A stretch of DNA of 64,000 bases from Narthecium ossifragum (Eukaryota; Streptophyta; Magnoliopsida; Dioscoreales; Nartheciaceae). Under the pieces are notes generated by a model. It was not told the origin of the DNA. It saw only the letters and a list, made by a program, of their open reading frames with translations, and did no database searches. Location of the stretch: positions 24,693,648 to 24,757,647 of the forward strand of contig OY986967.1 of assembly GCA_963920575.1 (NCBI GenBank), given 5' to 3'. Shown here piece after piece: positions 35,801 through 46,309 of the stretch. The translations under genes and the position numbers were made by a program. How positions within the stretch are numbered: the first letter of the stretch is position 1; each line of letters opens with the position of its first letter.

Positions 35801-38800
35801 TTTTGGCCAGAGCGAGACGCCAAATTGAGGATTCTGACAGTAGGGATTTGAGATAGAGAGCTTTGAGAATGCCTAGGATCTCAAATAATCCCCTTCGGAA
35901 TAAAGCAAAACCTCACATACTCCAGCCATCTTAGCTGTGGATATCAAGATCTAAGTCATCTAACAGCTGAGTCTAGCTCAAATTTTAAAACAATTAAAAA
36001 CTCAAATATAGAAAAATAGATTTAGCTCAGACCATTAGCTGTACTATTATCATCATATATCTCTACTTAGATATAGATCGAGCTGAATTGGGCCGAACCC
36101 TGCTCAATACAGCCCTGAGCTTGCACTACTGTAAAAAAGAGAAAATGGGACAAAAAGAGGGAGAAAAAGAGAATAAGAATGAGAGAAAAGAGGGAGAAGA
36201 GAGAATAAGGTAGGAAAGAAGAGACAATAAGGAGTAACGCGCTCGTGAGTGGAGGGTGAGTGTTAACCCATTTGGCACAAAAGCCTTTTCTTTAACAATC
36301 CAGCAAGGATTTGAAAACAGGCTCCGCAACCGGGTCAGCTCCATTACTTTGAAAACAGCTGGTGCCAGTCGAAACTAGCCGAACTTTGAGTTTCGAGTGG
36401 TGGAGCATTTGATGGGTGGGCTGAGGCACTGCAGCCTCATCCCATCAGCTTGCTGGGAGGGGGGGGGAAGGAAGAGGAAAAAAGGAGTATAAGGAAGGAA
36501 GAAAGATGACCGAAGAGGCATGCTAATGCTTTTCAACCAACAGGGTACCGACACATACCGCGCAGATCAGGTACCAGCACAGGCCATGGCAGTGAAACAA
36601 AAATCCTTGCAATCCATTATCTGAAAAGCCCTTTCTTTTTGCTAAAAGTGAAGAAACTCAAAGCTAACAATGGTAACTATGGCTTTCACTATTCCTGCAA
36701 ACTTCATTAACATCTATGATACAATTCATGTTTTTAATAGTCTACATAAAATCTAATCTTGAATGGCATACTTAGTCATATTTTGCAACAAGTAATTTCT
36801 GTCATATACTCATATGTAATTTATACCATTTTATCAGCATATCTTCGAACATCCATGCACTCATTTTATAGTAATTGCCATGTCGGCATTTTCGTGGCGG
36901 ATCATATCAGCATCCCATACCCCGAGAATGTGTTGTGCAATCAAAAAATGATATCAATCTTCAGCACTTTATCTTCCTCCTACATATGTCCAAGAAAGAG
37001 GCCAATGGTGAAAGAATTCTTTATCTAACAACTACCAAGTCAAGCTATAGCAATATAATACATGCTTTGGGCAAGTATGAGCGATATGAAGCTAGTATCA
37101 AGTGACTAAAGTGGCAAGCATCTGTGATTTTTGAAAATTATGACCTCACAAAAGGAGGATGAGTGTTGAACATTCCCTTAACTTTCAACCACATTGGGAA
37201 ACTAAACATTTCAGCAACTGTATCCACTGATTATTTTCGTAGGCAATCAAATGGAACTCTCTTCAGTTTTGTTCTAGCAATATTAAGGAAGGCTTCCATT
37301 GGAAACCTAAATTGAGGACTGATACACCTTGCCGCATATTACACATGAGACAGTGCAATAATGGATAAAAGCAGCACTAACCACATGTCAAACCACATAT
37401 TGCTTGCTACAACAGATGAACAATCAAAAAAAAAAAACAAGCAAAAGCGTGTCACAATTTAACACTTAAACAAAGCTCAACATTCTATCTCAAACATAAA
37501 AATGTAAAGATAGTATCTAAAGAATTTCTTGAAGAAAGCAACAAAAAGTGCATAAAAGAAGGTTCCCAACTAAAATGGGTAACCCCTCAGCTTCTGCAGA
37601 TAAACTAAGGTAAACATTCTGCTGTAGTGAAAGAAGCCAAGAGCAATTTAACCACAGAGCAAGTACGAATAGGAAAACATCATCAGCCACATGCAATTGA
37701 ACTCAAAATTTAAACATGTAGAAGGCATGCACATACCTTCTCCGCATATAAGAAAAAGGAGGAAGGATAGCTAAGAACAACAAGCTCAAAAAATTTGAAC
37801 GCCATTAGCCGAATATCAACCGCCATATGTGTCATTGCATTAAAAATATAGGCCATCACCAGAGAAATTACCGGTCCCCTAAAATCCTAATCAAGAAGAT
37901 AGACAACATTAATACATTAGACAGACCTCACAAAAGAATGACATGAAATTTTTAAGCGATCAAGAAAATCTAAAGGGAAATGTCCAAATCCTTTAGAGCT
38001 CAAATAGATTAGCAAACAAGAAAGCTAGGAAAAATAGAATTTCACAGGTTAGTCGCAAATCTTTCATTTTTGGTGTAAAAACACCACGAAATAGATTCTA
38101 CACTTTCAAAACAAACATCGAAGAAAACAAACAACAAATCTTCTGCACTCCATATGAGGTCTAGTTCTCATATATAAGCTTTTATTCCTCGATAATCGCG
38201 CAATATATATGAGCGATTAGTGACATTATGGCCCTTAGCGAACAGTTTACCTTTGTACAAAACATGCAATACTAAAGTCTAGTCTTCAACAAAAGTTACA
38301 AACAGCTTCACCATTCTTGCTCGATTGTTACAACTGATAAATCAACTAGCACAATATACAGACCTCAAGATTTCCATGTCAACTTGAGCTAAAGCATATT
38401 ATCCTAGATAACAAGTTGTCCTTTTTCTCCGTGCATAGGAATTCTAAATCATGAATGTGCATGGACATAAGAGATTATGCCGAGACTCTGCAAGGCTTAA
38501 CTACATAACCTTCCATCACTGACAGTCAACTCCTCAAAGCAGAAATGTGTCCTCAAACTGGACGGATGTTTACAAAGGAAGGACAACACAGATACTGGAA
38601 TTAAAACTCACCTGATCTCAGTTCCTCCATTTGGGTACCTACTGTGGAAACTAAGTTCTCCAACCCTTGCACATAAGATCTATTTGCATTGCAAACTTAG
38701 TAATGCCATTTGTGCTCCAATGTGATGTCAACCAGGCACAACTCATCTTCCATTTGTTGCATACTACAGAATAGTATACCACTTCTCAGCACTCTCCTTT

Positions 38801-41246
38801 CTCTTAAACTACTAAACTACTTATATGCAAGACAGTCCTTCTCATGGCAAAAACCTTGTCAAATATCTCCCAATCTTGGTTCAAGAGTCCGAACGCTATG
38901 ATTCTTTTCTCGACTAATAAATTGTACACATATCAACTTGAATATATAATTTCTACTAAGCAAAGAGGTAAACACAACCAAAAAAGTTTGTACAGCCCAA
39001 CCAAACGTAAGCCAAGAGAAAAATAGAGATGTCAAGGTACCAAGGAACGCAATACTAAAAGAAGCAAACAATGCGTATTGGATAGAATCAAGTTACTCAC
39101 CAAGAGTATGGAAAGAATAACAAGAGTGATAACAACCTCATAAAGTAAAAAAAAAAAAAAATCATCCCAAGATACCTCTTTTGATGAAGTTAAAATCACG
39201 CTTTTCAGAAGCTGATATAATGTTTCGCGGACGACTTGGTCATTGTCACAGATTCTTTCACGTATCTTTTCAATTATAGCTAGCTTGTGCAGCTTAAGCT
39301 CAGATGGATGCTTTAGGACAAGATCCCTGATACCATTCAAGGCAACTTCATCAAAATGAAAACAATATCTCACGTCAGATATTAATGATCTTGCAGAAGA
39401 AGAATGCAAAGGGGAATGTGGAAGGAAAAGATGAGATTTATAACAATAACAACATTTGTAGACAAATGCTACAACAAGAATAAAAACGATATTAATCATG
39501 TCAGATGTCCATCATGTTGCGGAGCAAGAATGAATAGAGAATAAGTGGAAGGAAAAAAGAAAGATATATAACAAAAATAACCTATATGGACAAAATGCAC
39601 ATTACGATTAATAGGCACACATGCTTAAAAAAAAGCAACTGAATGACAAAAATAGGACAGGAATCCTAAAGACTTGAAATTGGACATGTGATGTTAGCAA
39701 AAACAAAAGAAAATGCAGGTAAAAAGAATGAAAGACTATGATATGTTCTTCACAGCTTTAAATGTAAGTTGAAAGGCTAAATCGTTGGACTTTTGGACAC
39801 AAGAACTAGAGCTAATAAATACTATATGTGAAAGCAAAAGTAAATCTTCGTTTTACGTCTACAGGAATCTAGGGAAGCACTAGAGAAGAAACATAAGAGA
39901 TAACTATAGATAAATGACGAAGAAAACTGGAAGTACAAAGTATCTATACACAAGAGAAAGTTCACATATATAGATTGAACCATAATGGAAACCGGGTAAC
40001 AATTTCTTCCGTTAAATGAGTGTCATAAGATTTAGACAGTACTTCATGGCTGAAGAATCAGAAAAAGAAAATCACTACAAGACTGCTAGCACCACAATCA
40101 TCTTAAGTCACAATTTGCTTAGTCAATGACAATGGTATCATGATTAGTTTTCTGAGTTGACTAAGTTTTAATCACTAAAGCCAAAGCTTATGCTGTATTG
40201 TGTCTATTGACAACATATCACTATTACTAAATGGATCTTCTTGAGAAAATGCAACAGTCCAAGCAAATTACAACAAGATAATTCAACTTTTCAGCCAAAT
40301 ATTCCACAATTATCCATCCATTCAAACACCCTTGGTGTGTGCTTGCATTAATCCTTCCGCCATGAGCAGTAGTCTTATTTAATGAAGAAAAGGAACAAGC
40401 GATATTGGAGTATGAACAGCCATCAACAAGTTTACCCAGCACAGCATGATATTTCCAAAACAAAAATCAACTGTCAAGAACAGAGTATTGGTCCAGAAAA
40501 TCAGCTACTTCTTTGAAAATGAATCGCTCATTGTTTCACTTACTTGAAGAATACAAGTAAACTTGCAATAAACATTTCTTCATGATAACAATAATAGCTC
40601 CCATTCACCAACTCTTACAATTCTCCTTGTTCTTCTTCACATATGTCAAGCTACAACTACTAATTGACTCATGCCGCACATAAAAAAGTTTTAGTTGAGA
40701 TATGGGCAATTATAATTAAAGAGTCCGACTACTAATTAATAACACAATCAGGAAAAATGTAAAAAGAGAGAAAAAATAGGATAATAAGCCAAAAGACCTC
40801 TCCGTATATTGGCATTGTGATGGGATGTCTGCTGGAGGAGCTCTCTCAGCGTTAGCCCCTTCTTGTTGACAGCGATTCCCTCCTTCTCTGATGCAACACT
40901 CTGCTCCGGAAGCACAATGGCGGCTCAAAAGCACCCCAAACAAGAATCACTATACAACATAGAATTGAACAAGCAACGCAAACCTATCTTTCAAAGCCAA
41001 TTAGGCGCCCATTATAATAACACCTTTGGATTTGATCTGCGTATTGGTCGCATTCTTAGGCCGTGGTAGCTTCCGGCCGATCTTACGCTTTATTTTCTGG
41101 CAAAGAAAGAAGAGGAACAGATTACCAAGAACTACTACGATAAAGAAACCAAGACAATCGAAAGAAAAGAGACAAGGTAAAAGAATCAGTACTTTGAAGT
41201 CCACGCCGTGGCTAGGCTTCTTGGGCGCGGATTTGGAGCGCACCAT
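20875..41246 (-). CDS. TEX10: TEX10/Ipi1-family protein (Rix1 complex, 60S biogenesis), exons 1-8
   Basis: Ipi1/TEX10 belongs to the nuclear Rix1 (PELP1-WDR18-TEX10) complex that matures the 60S ribosomal subunit. Exons, from the start: 41193-41246, 41024-41096, 40798-40923, 39176-39345, 37737-37886, 35112-35240, 32488-32548, 20875-21187. All junctions are GT-AG and phases join, giving about 358 codons. The protein begins MVRSKSAPKKPSHGVDFK and KIKRKIGRKLPRPKNATNTQ, the basic family N-terminus, followed by helical HEAT-like repeats (IRDLVLKHPSELKLHKLAII, VRETLYQLLKSVI, MAYIFNAMTHMAVDIRLMAF, then KLDELIPVLVNSFQE). The seventh intron is 11.3 kb and contains a full LTR element. Plant homologues continue for several hundred residues after exon 8; those exons were not found down to 16808. 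It may therefore be a truncated allele or paralogue, or have a highly diverged middle. Confidence 0.85.
21188..22239. other. TEX10 intron 7, left part
   Basis: No exon is recognised. The GC-richer stretch 21985-22239 differs from its surroundings and continues on the other side of the Athila-like element from 30361, so it is probably part of an older repeat that received that insertion. Confidence 0.35.
22240..23694 (-). repeat. 3' LTR of the Athila-like element
   Basis: 1455 bases, direct repeat of 28850-30360 and clearly similar along most of its length, with indels. A stretch near 22930-23200 differs from the other LTR in content and order, suggesting local rearrangement. It contains several GATCGATCC motifs at 23310-23530. 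Confidence 0.85.
23699..24103. mobile_element. Foldback MITE with CCGAACCGAA ends
   Basis: The left end TTAGAGGTGAGCAAAACCGA and, on the minus strand, the right end ATTAGGGGTGAGTATTCGGT are imperfect inverted repeats. The body is made of TTCGGTTCGGTTTTT phrases. It lies only five bases from the left LTR, displacing the polypurine tract expected there. No clear target duplication was found. Confidence 0.55.
25329..26170 (-). pseudogene. Plant-transposon-protein (Athila ORF) relic
   Basis: Three minus-strand frames that must be joined by frameshifts carry CMFYQNMKPISFGDERDTDT, then YVSRGFTSMIDGVEVALTFR, then GIFTRAELPAHMWLIDDILR and HFYRWAVLDR. This layout resembles the putative plant transposon protein domain found in Athila-type elements. 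It is in the same orientation as the element and downstream of gag. Frame changes show decay. The domain name is from memory and moderately sure. Confidence 0.6.
26299..27430 (+). pseudogene. Retrotransposon gag, inverted plus-strand copy, broken
   Basis: This copy starts with DKDSDLALTLRELFAPCSTS and repeats the same core (YEIKPEFLQSLLTFHGLSHE). An in-frame TGA follows KDAW at 26696. The frame resumes as FLEPPSITTWPKLQAQFLEK and RHEISSFEQADDEAFHEAWD, and ends near LRNIS with further stops. It is opposite in direction to the rest of the element and lacks its own LTR and primer-binding site. With 27435-28587 it forms an inverted repeat with arms of about 1.1 kb. Confidence 0.8.
27435..28587 (-). 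pseudogene. Retrotransposon gag, minus-strand copy, broken
   Basis: The frame opens at 28587 (MSNDKDPDLALTLRELFALC) and continues with YEIKPQFLQSLLTFHGLSHE then DPYNHIEEFILISSTVRVNN, the Athila/Gypsy Gag core. It is broken by frameshifts between about 27900 and 28170. A C-terminal part at 27435-27908 includes a CFLCSAPGHDVTDC zinc knuckle. This copy is in the orientation expected from the primer-binding site. It cannot encode an intact Gag. Confidence 0.8.
28826..28843 (-). promoter_or_regulatory. Primer-binding site matching tRNA-Asp
   Basis: On the minus strand this reads TGGCGCCGTTGCCGGGGA, six bases inside the 5' LTR. It is complementary to the 3' end of plant tRNA-Asp (which ends GGCAACGGCGCCA), the primer typical of Athila elements. 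It fixes the direction of the element. Confidence 0.85.
28850..30360 (-). repeat. 5' LTR of the Athila-like element
   Basis: 1511 bases. It directly abuts the leader with the primer-binding site. It has the same GATCGATCC cluster at about 30000-30195. The divergence between the two LTRs (scattered substitutions and several indels) shows the insertion is not recent. Confidence 0.85.
30361..32487. other. TEX10 intron 7, right part, old transposon remnants
   Basis: No exon is recognised. The stretch 31660-31780 (TGCTTTTATAAGCAGATTGT, then GGGTTTCGGGTGTAAAACCC) is a diverged relative of the LTR at about 17575-17640. A plus-strand frame at about 32155-32288 reads IMATRDGVTRRNKSFITMLG and ends KCS; I do not recognise it. 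The rest shows no structure I can name. Confidence 0.35.
33504..33645. repeat. Tandem duplication of a 71-bp unit
   Basis: TTCCTGATTGCCACTATTAC through to the CCAG end appears at 33504 and again at 33575, with about 10 differences. Two copies only. Confidence 0.75.
33685..34055. repeat. Duplicated block with two poly-C tracts
   Basis: Two similar blocks each begin with a C tract (33724-33742, 19 C; 33901-33920, 20 C) followed by a CTCTCTC-type run, then AACAAGTC, AATGTGATGTG, GGAGTTGATATT and CACTCTTTCTTCATCAATGT. The unit is about 175 bases. Confidence 0.65.
35241..37736. other. TEX10 intron 5
   Basis: No exon is seen. The stretch 35480-36560 has GC-richer, purine-rich segments (AGAGGGAGAAAAAGAG type at 36130-36230) that resemble LTR leader sequence, so an old LTR fragment is likely. 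Confidence 0.35.
37887..40797. other. TEX10 introns 3 and 4
   Basis: AT-rich intronic sequence on both sides of the exon at 39176-39345. No other coding sequence or named repeat is recognised. Confidence 0.4.
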
Positions 41247-42404
41247 GATAAAAATTACAATAGCTATAAAGAAAAACAAAAGATTAGTCCTTTTCTAGCC
41301 CTAGAAAAGTTGCAGAAGCCATTCAAGAAAGTCTAAGACCGATCGTGTTCTTCAAGAATCAATCATTCGGACCTCGATTGGTGAGGAAACCCTAAAGCTG
41401 TGATTACCTGGGAGAGAAGAGGAGAAGGAAGGAAGAGACTCGTTGGCGCGAACAGAGAGGAGGGTTTTACAAGTGTTTTGGTATGGTTGTACAAGTGTTT
41501 TGGTATGCATAATAAATATCGGAACTGAAATGAGAATATAAATTATTGATCAAAATATCCCGTAACTTTAATGTCAACCTGCATTAATTCATTAGATAAT
41601 TGGCAAAAACACCATGTTATCCAAACTTTATTGCTTAAAAAACCCGTTCATAAGTTTTAAGCTGAAAACCCCAAAAAGGGTTTAGTTACGTTGTTTCGCA
41701 GTTCACGATAAAATCGCGTTCGCTGTGGTCGCCATGTGGTCCATATTATCTTCTCTCCTACCCACAATATCAGAGTACGCTGTTCTCAAAGAAAAGTAGC
41801 AAAAGTTCTGACGTGAGATTGTGAGAAGCTTGCTCTACTCATCTCTCATGTGGTCCATATTATCTTCTCTCGTACACACATACACATATCTCCCCTATCT
41901 TATCTCTCCACTGCACATACAACACGAATCACTGTGTCTCTGACCCACACCTTGATCTCCTCCCTGAACCCTCCCACATGCTCACATGCCCTTCCCATGT
42001 TCACAACGTGACAGAATCTAAGAAAGTAAAAAAAAGATGAAAAAAAGAATCTGATTAGATTTTTATTGATACCCATGAAATTTTCCTGTTTTTTTTTTTT
42101 GCGTGTCAATTCTTCCAAAAAAAAAACAGAACCAGAATATGTTTTTTTTTTGTTTATAGTTTTATATATTCCCTTTATTTTGTGGACTGGTTGAGCCCAT
42201 AGGCTAATTAGAAATGCAGCAGGGTCACAGCAACCCTGGCTGTTAACCAAATCCGGCCAATCACCTCACATCTTGTTAATATGGTGGATTTGATAAGGCT
42301 CAAGTTGATGCAACAAATATCTGGTGCATATACTTGTGAAATCTTCTTGTATTTATGTTAATACTTAGTATACTTGTTGTTATTGAAAATATGTTTGTAT
42401 ATGC
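41247..42404. promoter_or_regulatory. Upstream region of the TEX10-like gene
   Basis: It should hold the 5' leader and promoter of the minus-strand gene. No TATA box stands out near the start codon. The phrase CATGTGGTCCATATTATCTT occurs at about 41733 and again at 41848. From about 42240 the sequence belongs to the transposase remnant side. Confidence 0.3.
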
Positions 42405-42921
42405 AGATAGGAGAGATGCTTGCAAAAAATGGAATTTAGTCATATGTCCTGAATATGAACGGAGGATTTCTCAAGCTTTTGATGAAGCAAGGACTTGGTT
42501 TGTCAATAAGTCTACTCCTACAATATTTGAGGTTAATTCGATTCCTTCAACTTCAGTTAATTTGGCAAATTGGACATGTTCGTGTCGACAATGGCAGTTA
42601 AATGGTCTTCCATGTTCGCATGCCATAGCATGTATCCTACATATTGAAGGAGATCTGAATTTATTTGTGGATGGTTATCTTCACACATCGACATACGCAC
42701 AATGTTACTCATTTCCAATTTTTCCAATTCCAATAATTTACAAGCCAGACAATGTCTAAAAAGAAGAAGCCATCCTCCCTCCCTTATCTAGGAGGCCTCC
42801 AGGCAAGCCGAAGAAGAAGAGGATCAGATCTAAGGGTGAGCCAGTGAAAAGCATTAGATGTGGGCGGTGTGGTCGTGAGGGGCATCATAACAGAAAAACC
42901 TGTAGTGAACCATTGATTTAA
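42405..42921 (+). pseudogene. C-terminal part of a Mutator-type (MULE) transposase
   Basis: The frame encodes RRDACKKWNLVICPEYERRI, then a SWIM zinc finger (WTCSCRQWQLNGLPCSHAIA; C-x-C then C-x-H), then after an in-frame TAA at 42757-42759 continues without frame change as RRPPGKPKKKRIRSKGEPVK and a zinc knuckle CGRCGREGHHNRKTC, ending at TAA 42919-42921. The DDE catalytic part is missing upstream. The segment order SWIM, Pro-Gly-Lys-basic, knuckle is the classic MuDR/FAR1-type end. It is truncated and carries one nonsense codon. Confidence 0.8.
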
Positions 42922-43106
42922 AATTCTTAGATTTATTTTTAAATTGGAAATAGTTGGCTGATTTTATCAGGAACATTGTTTTGATATTGCTGCAAATTTG
43001 AATGCAATTGTTGCCTCTATTGTTATTTGTGCACAATTTGTAAACTTTTGAGTGTTAGATGTTTAATGCAGAAAGAGAAATCTGAAGCATTCAATTTTTA
43101 ATGCTT

Positions 43107-43850
43107 TCCAATGAGAGAAAACTCAATCAAATGAGAGAAAACTCAGTCCAATGAGAGAAAACCCAATCCAATGAGAGAAAACTCAGTCCATTGAGAGAAA
43201 ACTCAATCCAATGAGAGAAAATGAGAGAAAACTCAATCATATGAGAGAAAACTCAGTCCAATGAGAGAAAACCCAGTCCAATGAGAGAAAACCCAGTCCA
43301 ATGAGAGGAAACCCATTCTAATGAGGGAAAACTCATTCTAATGAGAGAAAGCCCAGTCCAATGAGAGAAAACTCAGTTGATTGAGAGAAAACTCATTTCA
43401 TTGAGAGAAAACCCAGTCCAATGAGAGAAAACCCATTTCATTGAGAGAAAACCCAGTCCATTGAGAGAAAACCCATTCCAATAAGAGAAAACTCTATCTA
43501 TTGAGAGAAAACCCATTACATTGAGAGAAAACCCATTCAGTTGAGAGAAAACCCATTACATTGAGAGAAAACCCATTCAGTTGAGAGAAAACTCTATCTA
43601 TTGAGAGAAAACTCATTCAGTTGAGAGAAAACTCTATCTATTAGATTGAGATAAAACCAGAGAAAACCCATTTCATTGAGAGAAAACCCATTCACTTGAG
43701 AGAAAACTCTATCTATTACATTGAGAGAAAACCCATTCACTTGAGAGAAAACTCTATCTATTACATTGAGAGAAAACTCATGACATTGAGAGAAAACCCA
43801 TTCACTTGAGAGAAAACTCTATCTATTACATTGAGAGGAAACCCATGACA
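43107..43850. repeat. 20-bp minisatellite, about 35 copies
   Basis: The unit is close to ATGAGAGAAAACTCAGTCCA, drifting rightwards to TTGAGAGAAAACCCATTCCA and then to a compound form that alternates with TTGAGAGAAAACTCTATCTA. The GAGAGAAAACYC core is nearly invariant. No frame is kept open, so it is not coding. Confidence 0.9.
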
Positions 43851-44274
43851 TTAAAAGATTAAAAAATTAAAAAAAACTAAAAGAAGAATGAGGTCACGCT
43901 CAATGAGGTCAAGCTACATGACCTCATTATATATAATCCCTCTCAGAAAGAATCGAATTTACGTTAGAACCCTGAAAACTTTGATTATTATTATATAACT
44001 CCTTTAGTTACTTAAAAATGTAATTTATCGTCAAAAATTTATTGCCAAAGGAAAAGGAGAAAGAAAACATAAAAATGGACAACATACAAGTTTACAGTGC
44101 TTTGGACATTGTAAAAAAAATTATTGTCAATGGAAAATGAGACAGATTTCCATATATACTTTTCAACGGAACGGTCATCAGAGACCTTTTCTCTGGCAAG
44201 TTAAGTCGGCTAGAAATTAAACCTGTCAGCCCATTGGGCCAACATTAGTAATGAATGAGTAATATTGGAGAAAG

Positions 44275-44405
44275 GACTAAAACTCATCCTTAGCAGGAGG
44301 CACAGATGGAGATGGTGACGTAGCTCCACAGGAGCCCAAGCTGCTCAAGCTTTCCAGCCACACCTCATCGGCGTTAGTAGAATCAGAGTCGTCGTTACGG
44401 TACCT
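44275..44405 (-). pseudogene. Exon-like fragment, possibly captured by a Helitron
   Basis: The minus strand after a TTAG acceptor reads RNDDSDSTNADEVWLESLSS then LGSCGATSPSPSVPPAKDEF and a stop. It has the composition of a last exon of a plant gene, but I do not recognise the gene and no partner exon is near. It lies about 450 bases from a Helitron 3' end, so capture is possible. Confidence 0.35.
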
Positions 44406-44680
44406 AACAAATACCGCATGAGTAGCTTAAGAAAAACATTTTAAAAGCTGTTTGGGGTTTTCACCCCAAAAACAGTCTGCTATGTTTTATTGCCCCCATA
44501 AGTCTTACTTATGGGGGTTTAGCCGATTCCCCCTTAATTCATATCCCCTAAGTTTCTTTATATATATTTCCTAAGTTTGCTTAATTCATATCAACCTAAG
44601 TTCTATTAATATTATCTTATGCTAATGCTAAGACTTATATTATTTATTATTATTATTATTATTTTATATATCCTGAGTTT

Positions 44681-44850
44681 TATTGGTTATGTTTTATGAT
44701 GACAGTGAACAAAAAGCTATGACCAACCTTCGAACCCTAGACCACCTACGGGTCAACCCAGCCATCTAACCAGACAAACTACAAGAAGTTTGTTAAAATT
44801 TTATATTAGCAATAACTAAAAACAGTGCCAGGGGCACAGGTGAGTACTAG
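44681..44850 (+). mobile_element. Helitron 3' end, copy 1
   Basis: A 170-base segment ends with a hairpin (GTGCC AGG GGCAC at about 44825-44837), an 8-10-base spacer and CTAG (44847-44850), followed by T. This is the diagnostic Helitron 3' terminus. The same segment recurs at 46016-46185. The 5' TC end was not located. Confidence 0.7.
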
Positions 44851-44904
44851 TAGCATATATTTACGAATATATTTCTGTATGTATATGTATTTGCATTACC
44901 GTGA

Positions 44905-45510
44905 CTTATTTGGATGAAGCACTATTAATAATGAGCGAAAGAAATAAGATTATTAATATTATCTGAAATATTAATAATAAATAACAGTATTAATATGAGA
45001 GTTCCTAATATTATTAATAAATAAGAGAAAGAAATAAGATTATTAATATTATTTAAAATATTATTAATAAATAAGAGAGAAATAATATTATTATTATTAT
45101 TTGAAATATTATTAATAAAAAAGAGAAAGAAATAATATTATTAATATTATCTGAAATATTATTAATAAATAAGAGAGAAATAATATTATTAATATTATTT
45201 GAAATATTATTAATAAATAAGAGAAAGAAATAAGATTATTAGTATTATTTGAAATATTATTAACAAATAAGAGAGAAATAATATTATTAATATTATTTGA
45301 AATATTATTAATAAATAAGATAAAGAAATATTATTATTAATATTATTTGAAAAATTATTAATAAATAAGAGACATAAATAAGATTATTAATATTTTTTGA
45401 AATATTGTTAATAAATAAGAGAAAGAAATAAGATTATTAATATTATTTGAAATATTATTAATAAATAAGAGAAAGAAATAAGATTATTAATAAATAAAAG
45501 AAAGAAATAG
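44905..45510. repeat. AT-rich tandem array between two Helitron ends
   Basis: About a dozen degenerate copies of a 45-50-base unit, TTATTAATATTATTTGAAAT then ATTATTAATAAATAAGAGAAAGAAATAA in two pieces. Some copies lack AAAG. It has no coding content. Confidence 0.8.
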
Positions 45511-46015
45511 GATTATTTTTAAGATTGATCCTAGCCGTTTGATCAATTTAATCAAACAAAGATGAAGGGTATTCATGTACATTCCATGAAATGAGAGTTC
45601 CTGTGTTTGAGGGAACTCTATTCCTTATTTTAAGGAATTCCCATTTCCGTTCCTAGATCTAAAGTGCTGCCAAACGTGGCCTTAGGGTTTTGGAATAATC
45701 AATACGTTTCGGTTGAAACGGATCGGGAAATTTTGTGGGAAATTTTTTAAAATAATATTATTTTTAAAAAATATTATTAAAATATGTCGGTGGAGAAAAT
45801 ATTGATGGTGATATGCCTCATTTGGCCACATCAGCGCCACGTTGGCGTGGCCTTTCATTTTTTTAATCCCATCAATGAAGACAGAACTCTAAGTTACGGC
45901 TTTAACCTTCATCCCACGTCACGTGACCAAGTGCGGGGAAGAGAATGGGGAGTCCTAATAAGACGTGGTATTTTATATACCCTAAGTTAGACTTATAATA
46001 TTTTCTTTTATATTT

Positions 46016-46185
46016 TATTGGCTATGTTTTATGGTGGCAGTGAACAAAAAGCTATGACCAACCTTCGGACCCTTGACCACCTACGGGTCAACACAGCCGT
46101 CTAACCAGACAAACTATAGGGAGTTTGTTAAAATTTTATATTAACAATAAGTAAAAACTGTGCCAGGGGCACAGGTGAGTACTAG
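46016..46185 (+). mobile_element. Helitron 3' end, copy 2
   Basis: A direct repeat of 44681-44850 with a better stem, TGTGCC AGG GGCACA (about 46159-46173), a short spacer and CTAG at 46182-46185, followed by T. Two such ends 1335 bases apart suggest a Helitron inserted next to, or read through from, another of the same family. Confidence 0.7.
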
Positions 46186-46309
46186 TTTACATATAAACAC
46201 AGTTTTTATATAAATCAAAACCATTTACATCAAACATCATTAACATCTCCAAATGGTCACAAACCATTAACAAAAAAAAACACAAAGTTGCAGTAGAAGA
46301 CTATCATCA

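Noticed and set aside
43107..43850. CRISPR-like regular repeats
   Set aside because: Units are contiguous 20-mers without unique spacers, in a plant nuclear context; it is a minisatellite.
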